A DNA stretch of 64,000 nucleotides from JANQOH01 sp965214495 (GTDB lineage: Bacteria; Pseudomonadota; Alphaproteobacteria; UBA7887). Location: NCBI GenBank assembly GCA_965214495.1, contig OZ243958.1, positions 1,116,001-1,180,000 of the forward strand. Direction: 5' to 3'. The notes beneath the pieces are model-generated. The model was not told the origin of the DNA. It saw only the letters and a list, made by a program, of their open reading frames with translations, and did not search any database. Every line of letters begins with the position of its first letter. Position 1 is the stretch's first letter. This document shows positions 1-8,628 of the stretch, in pieces. Made by a program: the position numbers and the translations under genes.

Positions 1-1258
1 CGTGCGCGACCGTTTGCGTGTCATGCTCGTCTCCGGCGCACCGAATCAGGGTCTGCGCGCCTGGCGGAACCTGCTCAAGGCAGACCCGTCGGTCGATCTG
101 GTCCACTTCACCATCCTGCGGCCGCCGAACAAGCAGGACATGACCCCGGTGCGCGAACTGTCGTTGATTCCGTTCCCCACCAACGAACTGTTCGACGCCC
201 GGCTCGGCGAATTCGATCTGATCATCTTCGACAGCTACCATCGCCGCGGCATCCTGCCGATGGCGTATCTCGGCAATGTCGTCGATTACGTGGTGAATGG
301 CGGCGCCGTCCTCGACGCCGCGGGACCGGCATTCGCCTCGCCGCTCAGTCTCGCCGGCACACCGCTCGGCGCCATCCTCCCTGCACGGCCGACCGGACGG
401 GTTTTTCGCGAAGGCTTCCGCCCTCGGCTCACCGCCGACGGACTGCGCCACCCTGTCACCCGACACCTGCCGGGAAGCGGCGCCGACGCCGGCGCGACAC
501 CGGTGGAGCCGAGTTGGGGACGCTGGTTCCGCCATGTCGATGTCGCGCTCGGCTCGGGCGCCACCCTGATGAACGGTTACGAAGACAGGCCGCTTCTCGT
601 GCTCGACCGGATCGGCGATGGGCGGGTCGCACAGCTCCTCTCCGACCATTCGTGGCTGTGGACTCGCGGCTACAGGGGCGGCGGCCCACAGTCGGACTTG
701 CTACGGCGGCTGGTGCACTGGCTGATGAAGGAGCCGGATCTGGAAGAGGAAGCTCTGGTCGCCGAGGTTTCCGACGATCGTATCGCGGTGAGCCGGCGCA
801 GTCTCGCTCCCATCGACGGTTCGTTGGGCGCTCTCTGGCCGGATGGGCGCACGACCTCCCACGCGCTCTTCGATCAGGGTGACGGAACGGCGACCGTGGA
901 ACTGGCTGCCGATGCACCGGGTCTGTACCGGCTCTCACACGGTGGCCACGAAACGGTCGCGGTTGTCGGCGCGGCCCGTGGCATGGAACTCGAAGATACG
1001 CGCGCCACCGACCGCCGCGTAACGCCACTCGCCGAGGCGACCGGCGGCAGTGTGCATTGGCTGGCCGCCGATGGGATCCCGGATATACGCCGGGTGCGCG
1101 AAAACCGTGCGCTGGCCGGGCGCGGCTGGATCGGCCTGATCGAGCGCCGCCGTTTCATGGTGACCGGCCTTGCACAGACGCCGCTGATACCGGGATGGGC
1201 GCTGCTCGCTCTGGCCCTCGGCGGGCTGTTGCTCGCCTGGCGGGCCGAGGGGCGCTGA
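1..1258 (+). CDS. C-terminal part of a glutamine amidotransferase-like membrane protein (partial)
   Basis: The reading frame is open at the left edge, so this is the C-terminal part of a longer protein. The visible part starts with an alpha/beta segment (VMLVSGAPNQG, then DLIIFDSYHRRG) like the class I glutamine amidotransferase-like domain of large membrane proteins with a double transmembrane N-terminus (COG5426-type). A beta-rich region follows, and the protein ends in one hydrophobic helix (PLIPGWALLALALGGLLLAW) with a short basic tail. These proteins usually sit downstream of MoxR ATPase, DUF58 and DUF4159 genes, which would lie left of the window. Catalytic Cys-His-Glu residues are not evident, so enzymatic activity is doubtful. 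The family assignment is by recollection of the fold pattern. Confidence 0.6.
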   Translation, partial: VRDRLRVMLVSGAPNQGLRAWRNLLKADPSVDLVHFTILRPPNKQDMTPVRELSLIPFPTNELFDARLGEFDLIIFDSYHRRGILPMAYLGNVVDYVVNGGAVLDAAGPAFASPLSLAGTPLGAILPARPTGRVFREGFRPRLTADGLRHPVTRHLPGSGADAGATPVEPSWGRWFRHVDVALGSGATLMNGYEDRPLLVLDRIGDGRVAQLLSDHSWLWTRGYRGGGPQSDLLRRLVHWLMKEPDLEEEALVAEVSDDRIAVSRRSLAPIDGSLGALWPDGRTTSHALFDQGDGTATVELAADAPGLYRLSHGGHETVAVVGAARGMELEDTRATDRRVTPLAEATGGSVHWLAADGIPDIRRVRENRALAGRGWIGLIERRRFMVTGLAQTPLIPGWALLALALGGLLLAWRAEGR

Positions 1259-1490
1259 GCGGCGCGCGTCGGTATCGACGGCGAACGATTTTCTGTCGGG
1301 CGGTTCGCGCGATAGCCCCGTTGACCGCAGATCGAACCGCGCGCATCGCGCGAAAAGACGATTAGCGCCCGTTTCGTGCGGCTATTCGTTGGCTCCGGCT
1401 GTCTCCGAGGCAATACGAAGAGCGCGGTGAAATAGAATGTCTTCTTGACCGCGCCCGGCAGCCGGGCCGTCGATGCAATTTGTGGTCGGA

Positions 1491-2927
1491 TCAGGTATGG
1501 GCCGACTTCGGCAAGCGCCATCGATACACGCATTTGCGCAGCTCACGACGTCCGAAGCGCCCCATTTGCTGGCTGGCGTTGCCTTTGCCACACGGCAGCA
1601 CGCTGATCTCTTCGCACACAAAACCGCAACATTCCGCGATGTTCGAGAGAATCAGATCCACCGGCACTTCCTCACCGTGATACCGGACATTGTCGTTCAC
1701 CATGACCACTCGGCCACCGGGCCGGGTCACCCGTGCCAATTCGGCGACGATCACCGCCATCTCGGCAAAGTAATTGGCGATCAGGCGGATGACGTGCCGA
1801 TTGCCGAGTTCGGCTCGCTGTCGGCGCAGGGACGCCAGCACGTCGGCAAGAACGACTTGGGAGGCGACGCCCGCCCTGGCCCGAGCAAGCACCTCGGGGC
1901 GCGGATATGTTCGGTCCAGTTCGGCCTGCTTGGAGCGGTTTTCCACCGTGGCGCTGATCAGGGATTGCCTGAGGGCGCCGAAATCCGCCCGGTCGTAGCC
2001 GAGCCAGGCCAGTTCCAGCGCGTAGGTGCGCGTGTAGTCGTAACGATTGGCGTAAGGCGGCGACGTAACGGTCAGTCCTATCGAGTCGGCTTCGAGGCGG
2101 GGAAGTTCCCTCAAGGCCGAACCTTCGACGATGCGCGGCGCGCTCCCGCGATAGCGCTGCGCCAGCAGGGGTGAGTCCCGCACGATTTCGCCGAGGCGCC
2201 GCTCGAGCGCTTCGGCGAAACACGGGAGCGGACCCTTGTTCATCGCGCCGCGCAACGTTCGTCCGCAGCGTGCATCCCAGCGAAGATACTGTCCGTCCTT
2301 CCGCGTGTAGCTCACCGCTTCCAGAACGCTCATGCAGGCGAAATCCAGAATGGCGCGGATGCGTCGATCTCTCATCCCATGCAGGAAAGCTCTGGCCCTG
2401 GCTATCGCGTCCTCCGTTTCGCCGGGAAAGGCCCGTTCCGCGATCGGAACGTGGGGAAAGCGGAAGGCGGGTTCCACCTTCTTCCCTCTCCCCTCCGACA
2501 CTGCGTGCAGCAACCGGCCACCCCATTTCTCGATGTCGTCGGGATCGGTCCCGTTCCCCACCCATGCGATCGCCCGGGCGGCCCGGACACCGACCGGCAT
2601 GATTTCGATGCCGGTAGCACATCGTCGCGCGCCGGCAGCGACCATCGCCGTAGTGCCGATGCCGGCAAACGGGTCGAGCACGGGGCTGTCTCCGACGCTC
2701 AGGAGATTTCCGATCAGTTCCGCCGAGAACCCCTCCTTGTATCTGAACCAGCGAAAACCGGGCTGCTCCTTGTTCGCCTGCCAGGAGACCAGGCGGCGGC
2801 TCAGGTCGTCACGCACGACCAGGCGATCCGCGAAACAGCGACGCAGAGCTTCACTCGCATCGCTCCCGCCATATGGCTCCGGGATGGCGCTGTTCGTGTG
2901 CAGGCCGCAAGCCGTCATGGCTCGCAC
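1491..2927 (-). CDS. Site-specific DNA methyltransferase (N4/N6 amino-methylase family)
   Basis: This is an S-adenosylmethionine-dependent DNA amino-methyltransferase. Motif I (DPFAGIGTT, residues about 85-93) binds SAM and comes first. Motif IV (TSPPYANRYDYTRTYALELA, near residue 288) follows about 200 residues later, which gives the I-before-IV order. TSPPY favours N4-cytosine or N6-adenine methylation. The C-terminus carries a second Rossmann strand (RPGGRVVMVNDNV). No restriction nuclease gene adjoins it, so it looks like an orphan methylase. It is transcribed in the same direction as recA, 32 bp downstream of the recA stop. The start is uncertain: GTG at 2927 and ATG at 2918 are both possible and neither has a clear ribosome site. 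It is not CcrM-like in overall layout. Confidence 0.8.
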   Translation of the reverse strand: MRAMTACGLHTNSAIPEPYGGSDASEALRRCFADRLVVRDDLSRRLVSWQANKEQPGFRWFRYKEGFSAELIGNLLSVGDSPVLDPFAGIGTTAMVAAGARRCATGIEIMPVGVRAARAIAWVGNGTDPDDIEKWGGRLLHAVSEGRGKKVEPAFRFPHVPIAERAFPGETEDAIARARAFLHGMRDRRIRAILDFACMSVLEAVSYTRKDGQYLRWDARCGRTLRGAMNKGPLPCFAEALERRLGEIVRDSPLLAQRYRGSAPRIVEGSALRELPRLEADSIGLTVTSPPYANRYDYTRTYALELAWLGYDRADFGALRQSLISATVENRSKQAELDRTYPRPEVLARARAGVASQVVLADVLASLRRQRAELGNRHVIRLIANYFAEMAVIVAELARVTRPGGRVVMVNDNVRYHGEEVPVDLILSNIAECCGFVCEEISVLPCGKGNASQQMGRFGRRELRKCVYRWRLPKSAHT

Positions 2928-2959
2928 GCAGATTACATCGCTGTTCCGCCCGAAAGGCC

Positions 2960-4018
2960 CTACGCGCCCGACGGCGATCCCTCGCCCGTATCGGCGATCA
3001 GGCCGACGCTCTCGCGCACCGCGCGCTCGATGGTTTCCGCCATCCCCGCATTGTCACGCAGAAACTGCTTGGCGTTCTCCCGCCCCTGGCCGATCCGCTG
3101 GCCGTCGAAGGAATACCACGAACCCGCTTTCTCGACGACGCCGGCCTTGCACCCGAGGTCGATGAGTTCGCCGAGCTTGGATACGCCCTCGCCATACATG
3201 ATATCGAATTCCACCATCCTGAACGGCGGCGCGAGCTTGTTCTTGACCACCTTGACGCGGGTCTGGTTGCCCACCGGCTCCTCGCGCTGCTTGATGGTCC
3301 CGATGCGGCGGATGTCGAGGCGTACCGAAGCGTAGAATTTGAGCGCGTTGCCGCCGGTGGTCGTCTCGGGGCTGCCATACATGACGCCGATCTTCATGCG
3401 AATCTGGTTGATGAAGATCACCATCGCCCGCGACCGCGAGATCGATCCGGTGAGCTTGCGCAGCGCCTGGCTCATCAACCGCGCGTGCAAACCGACATGC
3501 GAATCCCCCATCTCGCCTTCGAGCTCGGCGCGCGGGGTGAGCGCGGCGACGCTGTCGACCACCAGAACGTCGATCGCGCCCGAGCGCACCAGCGTGTCGG
3601 CGATCTCCAGCGCCTGCTCGCCGGTGTCGGGCTGCGAGATCAACAGGTCATCGACGTCGACTCCGAGCTTGCGGGCATAGACCGGATCGAGCGCGTGCTC
3701 GGCATCGACAAACGCGCACGCGCCGCCGAGCCGTTGCGCCTCGGCCACCACGTGCAGCGCCAGCGTGGTCTTGCCGGAGCTCTCGGGGCCGTAGATCTCG
3801 ACGACCCGCCCGCGCGGCAGCCCGCCGATGCCGAGGGCAATGTCGAGACCCAGCGAACCGGTCGAAATCGTCTCGACCTCGATGCCGCTGTCGTTCTGCC
3901 CCAGTTTCATGATCGAGCCCTTGCCGAAAGCCCGCTCGATCTGGCTGACCGCGGCGTCCAGCGCTTTCTGCCTGTCCGTCATGTTCTTTCCGACGACGCG
4001 GAAATTGGGCTGCGCCAT
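2960..4018 (-). CDS. recA: Recombinase RecA
   Basis: RecA is the DNA strand-exchange ATPase of homologous recombination and the co-protease that triggers LexA self-cleavage in the SOS response. The 352-residue length is normal. Walker A is GPESSGKTT (residues 77-85). The Walker B region (VLVVDSVAAL) and the loop leading into MSQALRKLTGSISRS are intact, and the C-terminus is short and acidic. The start at 4018 is supported by AAGGAG eight bases upstream. The protein begins with an extension (MAQPNFRVVGKN) before the usual MTDRQKALDAA. A recognisable promoter with a degenerate SOS box lies upstream, so damage induction together with lexA at 40966 is likely. Confidence 0.97.
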   Translation of the reverse strand: MAQPNFRVVGKNMTDRQKALDAAVSQIERAFGKGSIMKLGQNDSGIEVETISTGSLGLDIALGIGGLPRGRVVEIYGPESSGKTTLALHVVAEAQRLGGACAFVDAEHALDPVYARKLGVDVDDLLISQPDTGEQALEIADTLVRSGAIDVLVVDSVAALTPRAELEGEMGDSHVGLHARLMSQALRKLTGSISRSRAMVIFINQIRMKIGVMYGSPETTTGGNALKFYASVRLDIRRIGTIKQREEPVGNQTRVKVVKNKLAPPFRMVEFDIMYGEGVSKLGELIDLGCKAGVVEKAGSWYSFDGQRIGQGRENAKQFLRDNAGMAETIERAVRESVGLIADTGEGSPSGA

Positions 4019-4064
4019 GGTTCGTTCTCCTTATTCCATACTGCCTCGGGGTGGACGACATTCC

Positions 4065-4093
4065 AATGTATCTGATTTGTTCCTGTCGCGCAA
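4065..4093 (-). promoter_or_regulatory. Candidate sigma-70 promoter of recA
   Basis: On the minus strand TTGCGC (4088-4093) and TACATT (4065-4070) are separated by exactly 17 bp and lie 47-75 bp upstream of the recA start codon. The sequence around it is unusually AT-rich for this genome. The hexamers were seen by eye; no start-site data exist. Confidence 0.5.
4068..4082 (-). promoter_or_regulatory. Degenerate SOS (LexA) box in the recA promoter
   Basis: Minus-strand GAACAAATCAGATAC matches the alphaproteobacterial GAAC-N7-GAAC LexA operator in its first half-site. The second half is ATAC instead of GAAC, which is two mismatches. It overlaps the spacer and -10 of the recA promoter, as a repressor site should. 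The perfect operator upstream of lexA makes this reading plausible but not certain. Confidence 0.4.
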
Positions 4094-4211
4094 GGCCTGA
4101 TAACATATTGAAATATATGAATCATCGATAAATCGTTCGCTCTCCGTTCGGGTCTGGCGGCGAATTGGCGGTATTCTCGTCGGACCGATTCGTTTCGCTC
4201 AGCGGCGCCGG

Positions 4212-5183
4212 TCAGGCGAGACGGAAGTTCTCCGCGTAGAGTGTGCGCAGCGTCTGAAGCGCCGGCTCCGGCAGCGGCCCCAACCGCGCGGCTGCGATCG
4301 CTTCGTCGAGATGCTCCAATTCGGCCATGCCCACCACTACGGTCGCGATATCGGAGTTCGCCAGGGAGAAACGGATGGCGGTCTGCGCCCGAGTCCCGTA
4401 TGTGCCGCCGAGCGTGTCGAAAACCGCCGCGGCGCGACGCGCCTCCAGATCGAGGCCGGCATGGTCGGTCACCGGAATCTCCCGGCCGTGGCGGCGGTCG
4501 CTGGCGATCACGCCGGCGGCGAAGGTTCTGATGTTCATCACCCCAACATCGGCAGCGCGACACGCCGCCAGGACTCCGGTGAAATCGTGTCCGGTCCACG
4601 AACCCGGCATCGCCCCGCCGGCGCTCGGGTTGAGCAGGTTGTAATATACCTGCGCAGTATCGAATCGTTCGCTCTCGACGACCCGGCGCACGGCGCCCGC
4701 CTCGCCGAGGCCGGTGATACCGATGAAGCGCGTCAACCCGCTCGTGCGCAACCTGTCGAGCGCGTCGGCGACTTCGCCGATGACCCGATCCGCGGCAATG
4801 TGGCGCGCGTCGCCGACAGTCGCGATCGGGTTGTGTAGCTGAACGATATCGACCGCCTGACGGCGCAACCGTTCGAGGCTTTCGGTGATGGAGCGCTCGA
4901 CCTGTCCCGCGACATCGCTCGCGCCGAGGTCGAGCAACACTTTGGTCGCGAGCCGAAACCGCCCACCGAATTCGGGAAGCAATCGCCCGAGCGCGGTTTC
5001 GGAGCGCCCCTGGCCGTAGGACGGCGCCGTGTCGATCAGATCGATTCCTGCGGCCAGTGCGCGGGAGAGCGCCCTATGGCGCGTGTCCTCGTTCTTATGG
5101 ATGAGAATACCGCCGACCCAACCGCCGCCGAACGCCAGTTCCGGAACGGCGAGTCCGGTGCGGCCCAGGCGGCGGGTGCGCAT
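4212..5183 (-). CDS. Aldo/keto reductase (aldose/L-fucose dehydrogenase-like)
   Basis: This is an NAD(P)-dependent TIM-barrel oxidoreductase of the aldo/keto reductase superfamily, subgroup of L-fucose/D-threo-aldose 1-dehydrogenases. The catalytic tetrad is visible: Asp and Tyr in DTAPSYGQGRSE, Lys in LATKV, and His in QLHNP. The N-terminus MRTRRLGRTGLAVPELAFGG is typical, and the C-terminal cofactor region SDIATVVVGM is present. The length of 323 residues is normal. It lies 3 bp downstream of the RraA-family gene, so the two are almost certainly co-transcribed. An aldolase-like partner suggests a role in sugar or hydroxy-acid catabolism; the substrate is not determined. Confidence 0.85.
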   Translation of the reverse strand: MRTRRLGRTGLAVPELAFGGGWVGGILIHKNEDTRHRALSRALAAGIDLIDTAPSYGQGRSETALGRLLPEFGGRFRLATKVLLDLGASDVAGQVERSITESLERLRRQAVDIVQLHNPIATVGDARHIAADRVIGEVADALDRLRTSGLTRFIGITGLGEAGAVRRVVESERFDTAQVYYNLLNPSAGGAMPGSWTGHDFTGVLAACRAADVGVMNIRTFAAGVIASDRRHGREIPVTDHAGLDLEARRAAAVFDTLGGTYGTRAQTAIRFSLANSDIATVVVGMAELEHLDEAIAAARLGPLPEPALQTLRTLYAENFRLA

Positions 5184-5186
5184 CGT

Positions 5187-5933
5187 TCAGTCGTCCTCAT
5201 CCCATTCGGCGTAGGCGGCCAGTGTCTCCTCGTCAGGCGGGTAGTTGCCGAAGGTCGATTGGCCGGCCGCGATCCGGGCGTGCACGAAGCGTTCGAAGCG
5301 TTCCTGTTCGGCGCCGTCGCGCGCCACTTCTTCGGTGAGCGCGCGGGGGATGACGACAACCCCTTCCGCGTCGCCGACGAGGATGTCGCCGGGAAACACT
5401 GCCGCGCCGCCGCACGCGATCGGGCACTGCAAGTCGGCGGCAAACAGGGTCGCGATGCTCGCCGGCACCGCTGCCGCCGCGCAGAATGCGGGAAAGCCGG
5501 TTTTCGCGATCGCCGGCGTATCGCGCAGCGCACCGTCGGTCACCAGCGCCGCGACGCCGCGCTTTTGCAGGCGCAGGGCGAGGATGTCGCCGATAGACCC
5601 GGCGCGCGTGTCGCCCATCGCATCGACGATCAGCGCCCAGCCTTCAGGCACGGTCTCGATCGCCTTGCGTTGCGGATAGTTACGGTCGGCCCAAACCTCG
5701 GGCACCGCCTTGTCCTCGCGCGCCGGAACATAGCGCAAGGTGAATGCCGGCGCCGCGAACGACGCCGCTTCGTCGTCGATCGGCAGGACGCCGTTGACAT
5801 AGTGCGTGCGCACGCCGCGTTTGAGCAATTGGGTGGACAGCGTCGCCGTGCTGATGGCGCGCAAGGCGTCGAGAACGGCGGGCGCCGGCGGTGCAGGGAC
5901 AGTAGTCACCGTGCCGCCTTGCGGGCGCGCCAT
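5187..5933 (-). CDS. RraA-family protein (HMG/oxaloacetate-type aldolase or dimethylmenaquinone methyltransferase-like)
   Basis: The RraA fold includes 4-hydroxy-4-methyl-2-oxoglutarate aldolase/oxaloacetate decarboxylases as well as regulators of RNase E. The metal- and substrate-site signature is present: GDTRAGSIGDILALRLQKRG followed by VTDGALRDT. In catabolic settings such proteins act as class II pyruvate aldolases, which fits the adjacent aldo/keto reductase and the dioxygenase further downstream, but this is inference. The start is ambiguous. ATG at 5933 gives 248 residues. GTG at 5909 would overlap the stop of a 16-codon leader frame that has a strong ribosome site, giving a protein beginning at TTVPAPPAPAVLDALR. 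Confidence 0.8.
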   Translation of the reverse strand: MARPQGGTVTTVPAPPAPAVLDALRAISTATLSTQLLKRGVRTHYVNGVLPIDDEAASFAAPAFTLRYVPAREDKAVPEVWADRNYPQRKAIETVPEGWALIVDAMGDTRAGSIGDILALRLQKRGVAALVTDGALRDTPAIAKTGFPAFCAAAAVPASIATLFAADLQCPIACGGAAVFPGDILVGDAEGVVVIPRALTEEVARDGAEQERFERFVHARIAAGQSTFGNYPPDEETLAAYAEWDEDD

Positions 5934-5956
5934 CGGCGCGGCGGAACGCTTCTCAT
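5906..5956 (-). other. Possible 16-codon leader ORF overlapping the RraA-family gene start
   Basis: An ATG at 5956 is preceded by a strong AGGAGG and opens a 16-residue frame (MRSVPPRRWRARKAAR). Its TGA overlaps a GTG (5909) in the RraA frame. The AGGAGG therefore serves this short frame rather than the annotated RraA start. It could be a translationally coupled leader, or a sign of a one-base error. Confidence 0.3.
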
Positions 5957-6100
5957 GAGCACGCCTCCTCTTTTGGCATTGCCGAGCGCATCATGACCGG
6001 CATCATGATCGTATTCGGATGCGATGCAATGGCCGTCGCGCCACCGGTCCCATCGCAGGTTCAGCGGCGGCATGACAAGTGCCGTCGAGCCAGCGCTACT

Positions 6101-7111
6101 TCACAGGCTGATGATGAGCTTGCCGGTGTTCTTACCGCCGTACAACATTTCGATGGCGCCGGGCGCATGTTCGAGGCCGTCGAGAACGTGTTCGCGATAT
6201 CGCAGCGTCCCGGCTCTGACCCATTCCAGGAGTTGGGCCCGTGCTTCTGCGAAGCGGTCGACGAAATCGAACAACAAGAATCCCTGCAGGTGCGCGCGTT
6301 TGACGAGGAAGTGCCGTTCGACTCGCGGGCCGTCCGGCCACGGCTCCCAGGTCGAAAGCGCGGCCGTGCCGCAGATCGCGACCCGGGCGCGCGGCGCCAG
6401 ATGGCGATAGACCGCGTCGGAGATCGCCCCGGCCGTGTTGTCGAAATAGACATTCACCCCGCCGGGGCACGCCTTGGCCAACTCGGCGTCGAGATCGCCC
6501 GAGCGGTAGTTGATCGCCGCATCGTAACCGAAGACCTCGCGGCACAGGCGCACCTTCTCGTCGCCGCCAGCGATTCCCACCGTGCGGCAACCGACGATCT
6601 TCGCGATCTGCCCGACCGCGCTGCCGACCGCGCCGGCGGCGGTGGAAACCACGACCGTCTCGCCCGCTTTCGGCCGGCCCACATTGAGCAGCCCGAACCG
6701 GGCGGTGAGACCGTTGATCCCGAGCACGCCGAGCGCGGTGGTCACGGGAGCGGTGTCTCGGTCATGTCGGAACCAGACGTCGCTGCCGTCGGACACCGCG
6801 AAGTCCTGCCAGCCGAACAGTCCGCACAAAAGGTCGCCGGGCCGATGATCCGGATGCCGGCTTTCCACCACTTCGCCGACGGCGATGGCGCGCATGACCT
6901 CACCGACGCCAACGGGTTCCGAATAGTTGGCGGCAGCGTTCACCCATCCGCGCATAGCCGGATCCACCGACAGATAGAGATTGCGCACCAGGAAGCTTCC
7001 CTCGCCTGCTTCGGGACGGGGCGCCTCCCGGATGCGGAAATGCTCCGGCCCCGGAATGCCGCGCGGCCGCGACGCCAGAACCACTTGTCGATTGACGGTA
7101 TCGTTGCGCAT
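6101..7111 (-). CDS. NADP-dependent medium-chain reductase (CurA/2-alkenal reductase family)
   Basis: This is a zinc-independent medium-chain dehydrogenase/reductase that reduces activated double bonds with NADPH. The N-terminus NRQVVLASRPRGIPGPEHF and the motif LSVDPAMRGWV are characteristic of the CurA/leukotriene B4 dehydrogenase-like family. The nucleotide-binding glycine motif is AAGAVGSAVGQIAKIVG. The C-terminus (RYREHVLDGLEHAPGAIEML, then NTGKLIISL) matches family ends. I chose ATG at 7111 (336 residues) because upstream sequence in frame is Arg-rich antisense of the neighbouring gene. It follows the PEBP gene with a 5-bp gap, so the two form an operon. Confidence 0.87.
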   Translation of the reverse strand: MRNDTVNRQVVLASRPRGIPGPEHFRIREAPRPEAGEGSFLVRNLYLSVDPAMRGWVNAAANYSEPVGVGEVMRAIAVGEVVESRHPDHRPGDLLCGLFGWQDFAVSDGSDVWFRHDRDTAPVTTALGVLGINGLTARFGLLNVGRPKAGETVVVSTAAGAVGSAVGQIAKIVGCRTVGIAGGDEKVRLCREVFGYDAAINYRSGDLDAELAKACPGGVNVYFDNTAGAISDAVYRHLAPRARVAICGTAALSTWEPWPDGPRVERHFLVKRAHLQGFLLFDFVDRFAEARAQLLEWVRAGTLRYREHVLDGLEHAPGAIEMLYGGKNTGKLIISL

Positions 7112-7116
7112 CGTCT

Positions 7117-7620
7117 TCACCGGCGCCTGTAAAGCCCCATCAGGCTCGTCTTTTCCAGGGTGTTGAAATTGAGCGTGAAACCGACAACCGCGGGCATGGC
7201 GTCGGCGGTCAGGGGCAGACGCTCCTCCGAGACCGCAAACAGCGTGAACAGGTAGCGGTGCGGATGGTCGCCCTGCGGTGGACACGGGCCGCCATAGCCG
7301 GGCGCGCCGAAATCGGTGCGCGTCTGCAATGCGCCGGGCGGCATCAGCCCGGACGCCGGGTCGCCCGCCCCTGCCGGAAGCGCCCGTGTTTCGACCGGGA
7401 TGTTGACGACGAGCCAATGCCAGAAGCCGCTGCCGGTCGGCGCGTCGGGGTCGTAGCAGGTGAGAGCGAAGCTTCGCGCACCCTCGGGAGCGCCGTCCCA
7501 TGCGAGTTGCGGCGACGCGTTACCGCCGGCGCATCCGAAACCGTAGGCTTCGGAAAGGACGTGCCGCTCGTCGAGATAGTCGCCGTCGGCGAAGCTCGCG
7601 CTCGTCAGTCTCAGCGTCAT
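7117..7620 (-). CDS. YbhB/YbcL-family PEBP-like protein
   Basis: This is a phosphatidylethanolamine-binding-protein-like fold (Raf kinase inhibitor-like, YbhB/YbcL). The ligand-site elements are visible: GGNASPQLAWDGAPEGARSF, the CYDPDAPTGSGFWHWLVVNI core, and the GPCPPQGDHPHRYLFTLFA segment. The start at 7620 (167 residues, MTLRLTS) is supported by GGAAGGA just upstream. The molecular role of bacterial members is unclear, and no signal peptide is seen, so it is probably cytoplasmic. It is divergent from the dioxygenase gene, with a shared intergenic region of about 165 bp, and is followed directly by the CurA-like reductase. Confidence 0.88.
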   Translation of the reverse strand: MTLRLTSASFADGDYLDERHVLSEAYGFGCAGGNASPQLAWDGAPEGARSFALTCYDPDAPTGSGFWHWLVVNIPVETRALPAGAGDPASGLMPPGALQTRTDFGAPGYGGPCPPQGDHPHRYLFTLFAVSEERLPLTADAMPAVVGFTLNFNTLEKTSLMGLYRRR

Positions 7621-7784
7621 GATTTCCTTCCGTTCCCCGGATCGTATCGCCGCCGGGCGTGCGCTAGAATTCTCGAACCGGGACACTACCCCGTTTCGCC
7701 GCCGATGGCGCGGCCCGGCGTTATAGACATGCCCTGCGCCGGAAAATCGAGCATTATCGCGAGACGCAACAAGGGGGAGCGACC

Positions 7785-8612
7785 ATGACCGAGTTCAACC
7801 CCGAGACCCATCTCGCCACCGTGCTCGAGCGCTTCGCGGACGCGCCCGACCCGCGCCGGAAACGGCTCGCGGAGGCGTTCGTGCGTCACGCCTTCGCCTT
7901 CATCGAGGAGGTCGAGCCGACCGAAGACGAGTTCATGGCGGCTGTCGGATTTCTCGCCGAAACGGGCAAATGGTGCGACGACAAACGGCAGGAGTTCATC
8001 CTGTTCGCCGACACCTTCGGCATCACCATGCTGGTGGATTACCTCAACCAGTCCCGCACGGCCGGCGCGACCGAAAGCACCGTGCTCGGCCCGTTCTATC
8101 GCGAAGGCGCGCCGCGCTCTCGCAACGGCGACAACATCTGCCGGAACGGAGTCGGAGAACCGGTATGGGTCACCGGCCGCGTCACCGATACCGAGGACAT
8201 GCCCATCGGCGGCGCCACGCTCGACGTCTGGCAGACCTCGGGCAACGGTCTCTACGCGGCGCAGGACCAAAGCCAGCCTGACTACAATGTCTGCGGCGTA
8301 TTCACCGCCGGCAACGACGGTCGCTTCGCCTTTCGCACCGTCAAGCCGGTCAGCTATCCGGTGCCCGTTGACGGGCCTGTCGGCCGCCTGCTCGACGCGC
8401 TCGGGCGGCACCCCTACCGCCCGGCTCACATCCATTTCATCGTTTCGGCCGACGGCTACCGCCCGCTCACGACCCAACTGTTCACGGGCGGCGACGACTA
8501 TCTCCGGAGCGACGCGGTGTTCGGCGTCAAGGACAGTCTGGTGGTCGATTACGCCCGCGACGGCGATGGCTGGCGAGTGGCCTACGATTTCCGGCTCGAC
8601 CGCGCTGCCTGA
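7785..8612 (+). CDS. Intradiol ring-cleavage dioxygenase (hydroxyquinol/catechol 1,2-dioxygenase type)
   Basis: This is a non-heme Fe(III) dioxygenase that opens catechol-type rings to muconates. All four iron ligands can be placed: Tyr157 (GLYAAQ), Tyr191 (VKPVSYPVPVDGP), and His215 and His217 (RPAHIHF). The N-terminal helical dimerisation domain precedes the catalytic core, as in hydroxyquinol/catechol 1,2-dioxygenases rather than protocatechuate 3,4-dioxygenase. The length of 275 residues fits. AAGGGGGAG lies just upstream of the ATG. The exact substrate cannot be fixed; the 1,2,4-trihydroxybenzene branch seems most likely. The neighbouring flavin monooxygenase-like gene and small ferredoxin-like protein suggest an aromatic degradation module. 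Confidence 0.88.
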   Translation: MTEFNPETHLATVLERFADAPDPRRKRLAEAFVRHAFAFIEEVEPTEDEFMAAVGFLAETGKWCDDKRQEFILFADTFGITMLVDYLNQSRTAGATESTVLGPFYREGAPRSRNGDNICRNGVGEPVWVTGRVTDTEDMPIGGATLDVWQTSGNGLYAAQDQSQPDYNVCGVFTAGNDGRFAFRTVKPVSYPVPVDGPVGRLLDALGRHPYRPAHIHFIVSADGYRPLTTQLFTGGDDYLRSDAVFGVKDSLVVDYARDGDGWRVAYDFRLDRAA

Positions 8613-8628
8613 ACGGCGCGGCGTCGGC

